53,860 bases of DNA from Halalkalibacter oceani. GTDB lineage: Bacteria; Bacillota; Bacilli; Bacillales; Bacillaceae_D. How positions within the stretch are numbered: the first letter of the stretch is position 1; every line of letters starts with the position of its first letter. The position numbers and the translations under genes were made by a program. Where the stretch lies: positions 1 to 53,860 of the forward strand of contig NZ_JAMBOL010000020.1 of the NCBI RefSeq assembly GCF_023715605.1, given 5' to 3'. Under the pieces are notes generated by a model that made no database searches, was not told where the DNA came from, and was given only the letters and a program-made list of their open reading frames with translations. Below, piece by piece: positions 1 through 8,242 of the stretch.

Positions 1-51
1 CAAGGGCTCAAGAGCGTACTGGAACGTTATGAAACCCTTCGTCAGACTTAA
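1..51 (+). CDS. ltrA: Group II intron reverse transcriptase/maturase, C-terminal end (partial)
   Basis: Only the last 16 codons are in the window. Frame 1 reads QGLKSVLERYETLRQT and then TAA. This resembles the usual C-terminus of class C intron-encoded proteins, where a conserved LxxRYExL-type tail ends just before domain V. The protein would act as reverse transcriptase and maturase for splicing and mobility of this intron. Whether the upstream part is intact cannot be seen. The call rests on the tail plus the adjoining domain V/VI structure. Confidence 0.65.
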   Translation, partial: QGLKSVLERYETLRQT

Positions 52-126
52 CTGAAACCGCCGTATACGGATCCGTACGTACGGTGGTGTGAGAGGTCGG
101 GGGTTAGTCGCCCCCTCCTACTCGAT
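1..126 (+). mobile_element. 3' end of a class C group II intron
   Basis: The window opens inside a group II intron. The end of the intron-encoded protein (stop at 49-51) is followed by a domain V-like hairpin at about 57-90. It has the CGC catalytic triad of bacterial class C introns and paired arms CCGTATACGG/CCGTACGTACGG. A domain VI-like stem follows at about 91-120 (GGTCGGGGG/CGCCCCCTCC), and the likely 3' splice end is CTACTCGAT at 118-126. The element lies directly upstream of the mannitol operon leader. Class C introns usually insert just 3' of intrinsic terminators; the upstream exon is outside the window. Confidence 0.8.
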
Positions 127-210
127 TCATGGCAGCTGGGAGATCTTCTTCTGAAAAGAAGGATAGTTATTCCACTATAAGGAGACACTTATAACTTGAG
201 AAACAACAGG

Positions 211-233
211 TTTGTCATAAGCAGGACGACAAA
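211..233 (+). promoter_or_regulatory. Putative MtlR activator site
   Basis: Inverted repeat TTTGTC-N11-GACAAA. It resembles the Bacillus MtlR target (TTGNCACA-N4-TGTGNCAA), though one base longer and less conserved inside. It lies about 20 bp upstream of the predicted -35 box, a normal place for a PRD-type activator. Inference from sequence only. Confidence 0.45.
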
Positions 234-250
234 GTTAGTTTTCATTGTCG

Positions 251-280
251 TTGAATCCCTGTTTGAGGCTGCTCTATGAT
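251..280 (+). promoter_or_regulatory. Sigma-A promoter of mtlA
   Basis: -35 TTGAAT (251-256), 18-bp spacer, -10 TATGAT (275-280), about 40 bp before the mtlA start. The imperfect -35 fits a promoter that needs an activator. Confidence 0.5.
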
Positions 281-321
281 TGAGTTAGCAGTTATGATTA
301 TTTTTTGAAAGGAAGAATGAA

Positions 322-2244
322 ATGGCACAATCAAATATGAAGGTTAGAGTGCAGAAGTTTGGTAACTTCCTCAGTTCAATGGTATTGCCGAATATTGGTG
401 CTTTTATTGCATGGGGATTGATTACAGCTCTATTCATACCAACTGGTTTCTTTCCAAATGAAAGCCTTTCCAGTTTGGTAGATCCGATGGTTTCCTACCT
501 GCTGCCGCTTTTAATCGGTTACACGGGAGGAAAGCTGATTCACGATCATCGAGGAGGGGTTGTCGGGGCGATTGCGACGATGGGTGTGATCGTCGGCGCG
601 CCGGATACACCGATGTTCTTAGGAGCAATGGTGATGGGACCGCTCGCGAGTTATGTCATTAAGAAATTTGATCAGGCGATTGATGGAAAGGTCCGGGCAG
701 GCTTTGAAATGCTCGTCAATAATTTCTCTGCCGGTATTCTCGGGGGGATTTTAGCGATTCTCGCCTTTCTTGGGGTAGGTCCAGCCGTAAACGGCTTTAC
801 GCAAATTCTGGTGGCTGGTGTTGACTGGCTGATCGATGCCGGGCTCTTGCCATTAACGAGTATTCTGATTGAACCGGCGAAAATTTTATTCTTAAACAAT
901 GCGATCAACCACGGTGTGCTGTCTCCGATCGGGCTGGAGCAGGTGCGGGAAGCGGGCCGCTCGGTGATGTTCCTGCTCGAAGCGAACCCGGGGCCTGGTT
1001 TAGGGGTGCTGCTCGCGTTCATGCTGTTTGGCAGAGGGATGGCCAGACAGTCTGCACCGGGTGCGGCGCTGATTCATTTTGTCGGCGGGATTCATGAAAT
1101 TTACTTCCCTTATGTATTAATGAAGCCGATGTTATTAGTATCGGTCATTCTTGGTGGTATGAGTGGGGTTTTCACCCTCGTCCTTTTAGGAGGGGGACTT
1201 GTTTCACCGGCCTCGCCGGGTAGTATTATTGCGATTACACTGGTCACGGCTCCAGAAGGGATGGTATATGTCGCAAACTATGCCGCTGTCCTTGTCTCAA
1301 CTGTCGTGTCGTTCGTCATTTCGGCGATTGTTCTGAAGTCGGGCAAGCAGACAGAAGAGGATCTGGACGAAGCAACAAAGAAAATGGAGGAAATGAAGGG
1401 CAAGAAGAGCTCTGTTGCTGGACAGGTGACAGGTGGAGCAGGAAATAACAAAACTTTGCCGAAAGAGGTCAGTAAGATTGTTTTTGCCTGCGATGCCGGA
1501 ATGGGATCAAGCGCGATGGGCGCCTCGCTGCTCAAGAAGAAAGTAAAAGAAGCAGAGCTTGACGTGACGGTTACGAATACGGCGATCAGCAATATTCCGG
1601 CCGACGCCGAGGTCGTGATCACGCAGGAAGAATTAACGCCGCGTGCGCGCAATAAGGTCCCTGACGCTTACCATATTTCAGTTGATAACTTCTTATCAAG
1701 TCCGGAGTACGATAAGCTGATCGCCGGCCTGCAAAATGGCATTAGCGGAGAGCAGGCGGAGCTAATCGAACAGGCTGAGAAAGAAGCGGCGGACATCGAG
1801 CCGAATCTCGATCAAGATGATGATCTGTTGCTTGAAGAGAACATTTTTATCGGCCAGAAGTTCGCGACGAAGGAAGAAGCGATTCGCTTTGCTGGTGAAG
1901 CGCTGGTGAAAGCCGGATATGTGGAAGACAACTATGTAGAAGCGATGTTGGAGCGGGAAGAGATTACCTCAACGTACATGGGCAATAATGTCGCGATCCC
2001 TCATGGAACGGAAGAAGCGAAGAAGGCGGTCATTAAATCCGGTTTCACGATCGTCCAAGTGCCGGACGGCGTTGACTTTAATGGTGAGCAGGCTAAGCTG
2101 ATTTTCGGTATCGCCGGGAAAGACGGGACGCATTTAGAGATCCTTTCAGGCATTGCTGTCATTTGTGCAGAGCAGGAAAATGTCGATCAAATGGTTGAAG
2201 CGAAATCAGCTAAAGAATTAATGGAAATAATTAACCGCAAATAA
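322..2244 (+). CDS. mtlA: Mannitol-specific PTS enzyme IICBA
   Basis: Takes up mannitol and phosphorylates it to mannitol-1-phosphate. The 640-residue protein carries all three enzyme II domains. Residues 1-340 are a polytopic membrane IIC domain (motif NNAINHG near 195). The IIB domain has its phospho-cysteine in CDAGMGSS (Cys390). The C-terminal IIA domain has its phospho-histidine in AIPHGTEEA (His561). Linkers near 350-375 and 470-500 are charged. B. subtilis has a shorter IICB protein with separate MtlF; here IIA is fused, as in E. coli, and no mtlF lies nearby. RBS AAAGGAAG precedes the ATG. The next genes are mtlR and mtlD, and the likely operator and promoter lie upstream. Confidence 0.95.
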   Translation: MAQSNMKVRVQKFGNFLSSMVLPNIGAFIAWGLITALFIPTGFFPNESLSSLVDPMVSYLLPLLIGYTGGKLIHDHRGGVVGAIATMGVIVGAPDTPMFLGAMVMGPLASYVIKKFDQAIDGKVRAGFEMLVNNFSAGILGGILAILAFLGVGPAVNGFTQILVAGVDWLIDAGLLPLTSILIEPAKILFLNNAINHGVLSPIGLEQVREAGRSVMFLLEANPGPGLGVLLAFMLFGRGMARQSAPGAALIHFVGGIHEIYFPYVLMKPMLLVSVILGGMSGVFTLVLLGGGLVSPASPGSIIAITLVTAPEGMVYVANYAAVLVSTVVSFVISAIVLKSGKQTEEDLDEATKKMEEMKGKKSSVAGQVTGGAGNNKTLPKEVSKIVFACDAGMGSSAMGASLLKKKVKEAELDVTVTNTAISNIPADAEVVITQEELTPRARNKVPDAYHISVDNFLSSPEYDKLIAGLQNGISGEQAELIEQAEKEAADIEPNLDQDDDLLLEENIFIGQKFATKEEAIRFAGEALVKAGYVEDNYVEAMLEREEITSTYMGNNVAIPHGTEEAKKAVIKSGFTIVQVPDGVDFNGEQAKLIFGIAGKDGTHLEILSGIAVICAEQENVDQMVEAKSAKELMEIINRK

Positions 2245-2371
2245 ATGCGTTTGTGCGCCGGGGCCGGACGGGAGGAAGAAGGCAACGGCGCGCTTAAGCA
2301 CGCAAATTCCACTCCACTGTTACTTTTTTTCTCTTGGAAGAAACATCTAATAAGTGAAATGAGTGAGAAGA

Positions 2372-4459
2372 ATGTTTATTACCTCAAGGGAAAAGTCGAT
2401 TATTGATCTCATCGTCAAAACATCAGGAAAACATACCGTTCATTCTTTGTCGACATTTTTAAATGTTAGTGTGCGCACAATTCAAAGGGATCTGAAATCA
2501 ATAGAGAAAATGTTACGGCAATTTGAATTAGGGTTAGACCGTACAGGAAATGAAGGTTTGTTTATTAAGGGGAAAAATGAACAGATTTACAGGTTGATTC
2601 AGCATTTGGCGAACGTCGATCCAACCGATGAGACACCTGAGGAGCGCAAGTTGAGATTGCTCGTTACCCTGCTGCACGAAGGACCTTCTTTTAAAAAACA
2701 GGTTCTCGCTCAACAGCTTGGGGTCAGCGGGGCGACGTTAACCTCTTACCTCGACGATATAGCGGACTGGCTAAGTAAATTTTCGATCACGGTAACGAGA
2801 AAAAGAGGAGTTGGAATTGAACTGGTGGCGCATGAAGAGAACAAGCGCCATGCTTTAGCCAGTTATGTCCTCATTTATTTTTATGAGGATTTGCTGGAAA
2901 GTTTGTATTTGCTCCAGCAAGGAAAGACTAAAACGGATCACATTCTCGGCTATTTTGTTCCTGAGTATTTCGGGGCGATTGACGAGCTGCTCCAGCAGGA
3001 AATTAAGAAAGCGCAAATCAGTCTGGCAGACAGTGATTATATCGGTTTGATTGTCCATATTTGCCTGACGATGCAACGGACGGAGCAGCGTTTCCTGTTA
3101 GAGCTTGATTATCCTGCTGAAAGTGAAAAGACAGCCGAATTTCAATGGGTGGCAAAAATATGCCGGGAGCTGAAGGAGCGGCTGTCGATTCCGATTACAC
3201 AAAGCGACATTCATTTTTTAACAGTGATTTTAAGAGGCTCGAAAGTACAGACGGATGAGTCGGTCTATTATGATAGCATCGTGCTCGGAAAGCTGATAAA
3301 AGCTGTTATTAACGAGGTGTCAGCTAAGCTGCATGTTAATTTATCGGACGACTTCTCCCTGTATCGCGGCTTGCTTGCCCATATGGCTCCTGCCATCTAT
3401 CGGCTGAAGCAGCAGCTCGAATCCTTTAATCCGCTGACTGAGGACATTAAAAGAAAATACCCCGTCCTTTTTATGGTCGTCAAACAAAGCCTGGAGACAC
3501 ATTTTAAAGATATTCCCTTTCCCGAAGATGAAGTTGCTTTTATCGTCCTCCACTTTGGTTCGGCGTTACTGATGAGAGAAGAAAAGGTCAGCATAAAAGC
3601 AGTTGTTGTCTGTCCGACGGGCATCGGTACCTCGAAAATGCTGGCAAGCCGGATCAAAAACGAAGTAGCTGAAATTAAAACGGTTGATATATTGTCGATT
3701 AAGGATTTTCAGACGGAGGATCTTGAAGAATATGACCTTGTTATTTCCACGGTGAGGCTGCCTTTTACTAATATTGATTACATTTTGGTGAGCCCGCTGC
3801 TTGATGATCATGACATTGAAATCATTCAGCAGCATTTGCAGCGTAATGTAGAGCGGGTAACGAGAAACAAGCAGTATTTGGCTCCTGTCAATCAGCCTGT
3901 TGCGGCGCATCAGGCTACCCGGCTGCCCGCTATCCGGATTCTTTTGCAGGAAATCAAAGATGTCTATTCCAGCATGGATTCGATCCTCGATCATTTTAAC
4001 GTCTTTCATCATGCCGGCAACGATTATTGGAGTGTGTTAACAGAGATGGTGGAACGGGCGGAGCAGGACGGACTCCTCACGAATCCGGCGGATGTTATCG
4101 AGCGGCTGAAGGAGCGGGAGCACACGGGAGGTCTTGGCATCCCGCAAACGACGATGGCTCTTTACCATTGCCGGGCGGACGGGGTCCGTGAGCTGATTTT
4201 TCAAGTCGCCCATTTTGGCCAGCCGTGTCGGATGAAAGGAATGGATGGGGAAGAGATGCCGGTTAAGAACTTGCTGTTAATGCTTGCGCCGGAGAATATG
4301 AATAAACGAGAGCAGGAAATACTGAGCATGATTAGTACGAGCTTAATTGAGAGTGACCGGGCGATGATGATCTTCTCGTCCGCGAATGAAACGATGATCC
4401 GCCAAAAGCTGGAAGATCTATTTTTAGACTATTTACAAAATCAATTGATAAAGGACTGA
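2372..4459 (+). CDS. mtlR: PRD-domain transcriptional activator of the mannitol operon
   Basis: Activates mtl transcription under control of PTS phosphorylation. Domain order: N-terminal HTH (SVRTIQRDLKSIEKML near 31), two PTS-regulation domains in about 190-390, a IIB(gat)-like domain with Cys414 in CPTGIGTSKM, and a IIA(mtl)-like domain with His584 in REHTGGLGIPQT. The equivalent Cys and His sites are regulatory in B. subtilis and Geobacillus MtlR. I chose ATG 2372 (MFITSREKS) because known MtlR proteins begin in this way; a GTG at 2363 would add three residues. The 127-bp gap after mtlA holds a GC-rich dyad (GCGCCG/CGGCGC, about 2262-2293) without an adjoining T-tract. The stop lies 6 bp before the mtlD start. 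Confidence 0.92.
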   Translation: MFITSREKSIIDLIVKTSGKHTVHSLSTFLNVSVRTIQRDLKSIEKMLRQFELGLDRTGNEGLFIKGKNEQIYRLIQHLANVDPTDETPEERKLRLLVTLLHEGPSFKKQVLAQQLGVSGATLTSYLDDIADWLSKFSITVTRKRGVGIELVAHEENKRHALASYVLIYFYEDLLESLYLLQQGKTKTDHILGYFVPEYFGAIDELLQQEIKKAQISLADSDYIGLIVHICLTMQRTEQRFLLELDYPAESEKTAEFQWVAKICRELKERLSIPITQSDIHFLTVILRGSKVQTDESVYYDSIVLGKLIKAVINEVSAKLHVNLSDDFSLYRGLLAHMAPAIYRLKQQLESFNPLTEDIKRKYPVLFMVVKQSLETHFKDIPFPEDEVAFIVLHFGSALLMREEKVSIKAVVVCPTGIGTSKMLASRIKNEVAEIKTVDILSIKDFQTEDLEEYDLVISTVRLPFTNIDYILVSPLLDDHDIEIIQQHLQRNVERVTRNKQYLAPVNQPVAAHQATRLPAIRILLQEIKDVYSSMDSILDHFNVFHHAGNDYWSVLTEMVERAEQDGLLTNPADVIERLKEREHTGGLGIPQTTMALYHCRADGVRELIFQVAHFGQPCRMKGMDGEEMPVKNLLLMLAPENMNKREQEILSMISTSLIESDRAMMIFSSANETMIRQKLEDLFLDYLQNQLIKD

Positions 4460-4465
4460 TTTAGT

Positions 4466-5608
4466 TTGAAGCAAACTGTCCATTTTGGAGCCGGAAACAT
4501 TGGCAGAGGATTTATCGGTGCCTTATTTTCGCAATCCGGCTACGATGTGATCTTTGTCGATATTGCGGAACAAATTATTAACCAGTTAAATGAAAAAAAG
4601 CATTACGACGTCATGCTGGCGACGGAACAGAAAGAAACGGTAACGATTGACAAGGTATCTGGATTAAATAATCTAAGTCAGGAAAAGGAAGTCATCGAGG
4701 CGATTGGGAACGCCACCTATTTAACTACCGCGATTGGTCCGACGATTTTACCAAGAATCGCGCCGTTAATCGCCCGCGGAATTGCAAAGCGAGTCGCTAC
4801 CACCGATGAAAAATTATATGTGATCGCCTGTGAAAATCAAATCGGGGCGACAGATCTATTAAAGCAGCATATTATTGACCAGCTTGATGGGAAAACGAAG
4901 AGCAGGCTCGAAGGAAGAGTGTTCTTCTTCAATTCTGCCGTAGACCGGATCGTGCCGATTCAGGTGCAAGATTCTCTTGATGTGCTCGTTGAACCTTATT
5001 TTGAATGGGTAGTCGAAACGAACGAGCAAATTCCCGCTGTTGATGGAATGAAAATCGTCGAATCGCTGGCCCCTTTTATTGAGCGCAAATTATTTACGGT
5101 CAATACCGGCCATGCGGTGATCGCCTACTTCGGCTATCTCGAAGGAAAAGCGACAATTGATCAAACATTGGCTGATGAAAAGATTGAGGCGCAGGTTGAG
5201 GAGACATTGAAGGAGACAGGGGCTTATCTCGTAAAAGCGTATCGTCTTGATGAAAAGGAGCATCTTGCCTATATTCACAAGATCATCGAACGATTTAAAA
5301 ATCCATACTTGAATGACGGCGTAACGCGAGTTGGAAGAGCGCCAATCCGCAAGCTGGGCCCTGAAGACAGGCTGATTCGTCCGGCAACGCAGGCGCAAAA
5401 AGCCGGCTTGCCTTATCATAATCTCGCTAAGGCGATCGCTGCCGCGTTGCTGTTTGATGATCCCGGAGATCAGGAAGCGCAGGAGCTTCAGAAAATGATT
5501 CAGGAGAATGGACCTGCCTATGTACTGAACACGGTAAGCGGACTGGATGAAAAGAGCGAAGTGGCGCAAGAGGTGATTCGCCAGTATGAAGCATTGAAAA
5601 GTAGGTAA
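4466..5608 (+). CDS. mtlD: Mannitol-1-phosphate 5-dehydrogenase
   Basis: Oxidises mannitol-1-phosphate to fructose-6-phosphate with NAD+, feeding glycolysis. The 380-residue length is typical. The N-terminal nucleotide fold has FGAGNIGRGFIG (residues 6-17). The mannitol dehydrogenase C-terminal domain carries the NTGHAVIAY and KNPYLNDGVTRVGR-type segments expected of the family. The start is a TTG at 4466, 6 bp after the mtlR stop, with AAAGGA overlapping the end of mtlR. No ATG fits, and family members begin MKxVHFGAG, so TTG is well supported. Last gene of the mtl operon. Confidence 0.95.
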   Translation: MKQTVHFGAGNIGRGFIGALFSQSGYDVIFVDIAEQIINQLNEKKHYDVMLATEQKETVTIDKVSGLNNLSQEKEVIEAIGNATYLTTAIGPTILPRIAPLIARGIAKRVATTDEKLYVIACENQIGATDLLKQHIIDQLDGKTKSRLEGRVFFFNSAVDRIVPIQVQDSLDVLVEPYFEWVVETNEQIPAVDGMKIVESLAPFIERKLFTVNTGHAVIAYFGYLEGKATIDQTLADEKIEAQVEETLKETGAYLVKAYRLDEKEHLAYIHKIIERFKNPYLNDGVTRVGRAPIRKLGPEDRLIRPATQAQKAGLPYHNLAKAIAAALLFDDPGDQEAQELQKMIQENGPAYVLNTVSGLDEKSEVAQEVIRQYEALKSR

Positions 5609-5619
5609 GCCCATGAGCG

Positions 5620-5662
5620 AACGACTGGACCTCTGTCAAAAGTAGACAGAGGTCCAGTCGTT
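5620..5662 (+). terminator. Long perfect hairpin between convergent mtlD and lysE-type gene
   Basis: 18-bp perfect inverted repeat AACGACTGGACCTCTGTC with a 7-nt loop. No clear U-tract follows on either strand. It may end transcription from both sides or protect 3' ends. Confidence 0.55.
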
Positions 5663-5762
5663 CCGTATGTCATCCAAATTGGCAGCAAAAGAGAGGAATG
5701 ACGGAATTCTGTTCCGAGTAGGGTTTCTCCTGTTTCCCGCGCATCCTTTTCGGGGGAATTTG

Positions 5763-6398
5763 CTATTGCTGTTTTTCCAGTGCTAATTTAATTCCGAACC
5801 CGATTAAAATAACACCTGTTACTTTATCCATTAGACGCTGAACTTTGACAGACATCAGCCAATTGCGTAAATAGTTTATAAAAAATACATAGAGAAGAAA
5901 CCACGTGATCGATAAGACGGTGTGGATGATCCCCATAATCATGAGCTGAGCAGGCACTGGAATCGCGCTGCCGCTGCTGACAAACTGCGGAAGGAAAGTA
6001 AGATAAAACAGCGCCACTTTAGGATTGAGAACGTTGGACATCAGCCCTTGCTTAAAGGCGGATTTGCGGCGTCTCGTTCGACCATCCTGCTTGGACTCCT
6101 GACCTGTATGCCCCTGTTTGTTTGCCTGGAAAAATGAAGAAGCCCCTAGATAAATTAAATAGACTGCTCCAATATATTTCACAATTTCAAAGGCAAGGGC
6201 TGACTGCATCAAAACAACAGAAAGGCCAAAAGCAGCGGCACATGTGTGAACTAATGTGCCTGTCGTTATTCCTAACGCCATTTTGTAGCCATGTTGTCTG
6301 CCGTCGGCAATGGTTCTTTTTGTTATAAGCGCTGTATCAATCCCGGGACTCAAGACGATAAATAAAGTCAACAGTAAAAACGGAAAGAAATCATTCAT
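5763..6398 (-). CDS. LysE/RhtB family amino-acid exporter
   Basis: A 211-residue, six-helix membrane protein of the LysE/RhtB family, which exports amino acids or small amino-acid-like compounds. The N-terminus has LSPGIDTALITKRTIADGR, the family signature (usually SPGP), followed by GYKMALGITTGTLVHTCAAAFGLS; hydrophobic segments run to residue 205. A charged cytoplasmic loop (QANKQGHTGQESKQDGRTRRRKS in part) lies near residues 105-125. The ATG at 6398 has GGAG seven bases upstream; an earlier in-frame start six codons upstream lacks a good site. Convergent to mtlD, divergent from the FadR-type regulator at 6627. Substrate unknown. Confidence 0.85.
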   Translation of the reverse strand: MNDFFPFLLLTLFIVLSPGIDTALITKRTIADGRQHGYKMALGITTGTLVHTCAAAFGLSVVLMQSALAFEIVKYIGAVYLIYLGASSFFQANKQGHTGQESKQDGRTRRRKSAFKQGLMSNVLNPKVALFYLTFLPQFVSSGSAIPVPAQLMIMGIIHTVLSITWFLLYVFFINYLRNWLMSVKVQRLMDKVTGVILIGFGIKLALEKQQ

Positions 6399-6578
6399 AT
6401 TCTCACTCCTCGCCACGTCATGAAATGAATAAAAAATATAATTTAATATTTGTTAAATATAAATTAACATAAATGCTCAAAAAGAGGAAATGTTTTTTCA
6501 CTTTGAATCCACCCCGGGATGTGCACCCTTTGGGACAGGCGATTCCCCTTATAGGCATGTTCCATGGGGAAAGAGTAG

Positions 6579-6607
6579 TTTACATCCGATCATTCTCCCG
6601 TTAAAAT
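6579..6607 (+). promoter_or_regulatory. Sigma-A promoter for the FadR-type regulator gene
   Basis: -35 TTTACA (6579-6584), 17-bp spacer, -10 TAAAAT (6602-6607), 19 bp before the ATG at 6627. Confidence 0.5.
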
Positions 6608-6626
6608 ATAAACAGGAGATGATCAG

Positions 6627-7307
6627 ATGAATTCAGGAGAAAAGCAATCTTTGTCCAAGGTTCAGCACCGAAAGCTGGTTGATCAAGTGTTAGAGCAATT
6701 AAAGCAATATTTGCTTTCAGGGGAATTCCAAGTGAACGATAAGATTCCGACAGAGCCGAAGCTGATGGAGGAATTGGGTATTGGCCGTTCAACATTACGG
6801 GAAGTCATTAAAATATTAGTCTATGCTGGCGTGCTCGAAGTGAAGCAAGGGGCTGGCACTTACATCCGCTCGCTTCATTTTTCGTCCAATCAATTTGAAC
6901 AGCGGCTGAATGAAGCAAAGCAGGAGGATATTTTTGAAGTAAGGAAAATGCTTGACCTTGAAGTCGTCCGTTTGGCGGCCAAAAGACGAACGGAAGAAGA
7001 TCTTTTGCAGCTGAAGGGCTATCTGGATAAAAGGAATCAGGCTCTACAGGAAGGAAACTATTCAGCCTATATCGATTTTGATATCGAGTTTCATGCAGCG
7101 ATTGCCAAAGCAAGTCAAAATACCCTTCTATACGAGCTCTATCAAACGATCACGCCGAAGCTGCGGAATATTTTAAGCGGACTTATTTTAAAAACGGATC
7201 GCTATCAGGATAATACAGAGATCCACCTTCGGCTTTTCCGTGCTATTTTAGAGCAGGATCCGGACGAAGCTGAAACATGTGCAAGAACCAATTTGGAGCG
7301 AAAATAA
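6627..7307 (+). CDS. GntR/FadR subfamily transcriptional regulator
   Basis: A 226-residue regulator. The N-terminal winged HTH (residues 10-80) contains IPTEPKLMEELGIGRSTLRE and GVLEVKQGAGTYIRS, typical of GntR proteins. The C-terminal all-helical FCD domain (about 95-220) has EVRKMLDLEVVRLAA and a DIEFHAAIAKAS motif with the metal-binding Asp and His of FCD domains. FCD ligands are usually small carboxylates. RBS CAGGAG precedes the ATG. A MOSC gene follows 56 bp downstream in the same direction; the lysE-type exporter is divergent and could be its target. No operator was identified with confidence. Confidence 0.88.
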   Translation: MNSGEKQSLSKVQHRKLVDQVLEQLKQYLLSGEFQVNDKIPTEPKLMEELGIGRSTLREVIKILVYAGVLEVKQGAGTYIRSLHFSSNQFEQRLNEAKQEDIFEVRKMLDLEVVRLAAKRRTEEDLLQLKGYLDKRNQALQEGNYSAYIDFDIEFHAAIAKASQNTLLYELYQTITPKLRNILSGLILKTDRYQDNTEIHLRLFRAILEQDPDEAETCARTNLERK

Positions 7308-7363
7308 CTCCAAATTCTATTCTAAAACATCTGATGATATGATGTATAAAGGAGGTTTTTTTC

Positions 7364-8032
7364 ATGCAAGTGCACAGCTTTAAAGTACAATCATTGAATG
7401 CTGGAAAGATTGAAACACTCACCTATGGCAAAAGAACATTTCAATCGGCGATCAGGAAAAAAGCCATTCAGGAGCCGATTTATGTGAGCAAAACAGGATT
7501 ACTAGCTGATGAGCAGGCATATGAGCATCACGGTGGAGTTGATAAGGCGCTATGCTTATATCCTTATGATTATTACCCGTATTGGCGCGGCGTTGTTCAG
7601 CATTTCAGCGAGACTGCCTTATTCGGAGAGAATATCACGGTTGAAGGATTAACAGAGCAAAACGCTCATATCGGGGATGTCTTCGCATTTGGTGAAGCGC
7701 TGATCCAAGTGTCAGAGCCGCGAAATCCCTGCTATAAGCTGGCGGCAAAGTATGAAGTGCCCGATATGGTGAAGCGTATGCGGGACACCGGCTATACGGG
7801 TTTTCTGTTCCGGGTGCTGCAGGAGGGAACCGTCACGCCGCAGGATGATCTCGAGCTTGTCGAGCCAGATCGTGCGAAGGTTTCCGTGGCAGCCGTAAAT
7901 GATGTGAAATTCTTTGACCGCTTTAATAAAGCCAAGCTTGAGACCGTCTTAGCGGTTGATGCTTTGTCAGCGAGTTTAAAAGAGACGTTGCAAAAGCAGT
8001 ATGAGTCAAAAAGAGCAAATGAATGGGGATAG
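7364..8032 (+). CDS. MOSC domain protein, YiiM-like
   Basis: A 222-residue MOSC (molybdenum cofactor sulfurase C-terminal) protein of the YiiM type: N-terminal beta-rich MOSC domain (about 1-160) followed by a small 3-alpha domain. The conserved Cys in EPRNPCYKLA (near residue 126) is the residue thought to hold sulfur or Moco in the family. E. coli YiiM acts on N-hydroxylated compounds such as 6-hydroxylaminopurine. Very strong RBS AAAGGAGG. The 3' half of this gene has a degenerate second copy at 16869-16950 (see there). Confidence 0.88.
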   Translation: MQVHSFKVQSLNAGKIETLTYGKRTFQSAIRKKAIQEPIYVSKTGLLADEQAYEHHGGVDKALCLYPYDYYPYWRGVVQHFSETALFGENITVEGLTEQNAHIGDVFAFGEALIQVSEPRNPCYKLAAKYEVPDMVKRMRDTGYTGFLFRVLQEGTVTPQDDLELVEPDRAKVSVAAVNDVKFFDRFNKAKLETVLAVDALSASLKETLQKQYESKRANEWG

Positions 8033-8242
8033 AGTGGTTTTAATGAGGCAGGGTGCTGGTGATAGTTATAGCGTAAGATGTAAAGGATTCTTATCTTGAT
8101 GGAGCGGAGGCAATTAATAGATAAAAATAATTTTAGGAAAGTCTCTACATGATTTTTGCAGAGCAATGGTGATAGAAAAAAATAAAGTATATTATGGTAT
8201 TAATATTCTTAATAATCTTACTTGTGCAGGGGAGTTGATCCA

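Noticed and set aside
5090-5614. 174-codon open frame on the minus strand
   Set aside because: It lies wholly inside mtlD, which is a clear family member; no ribosome site and no recognisable motif.
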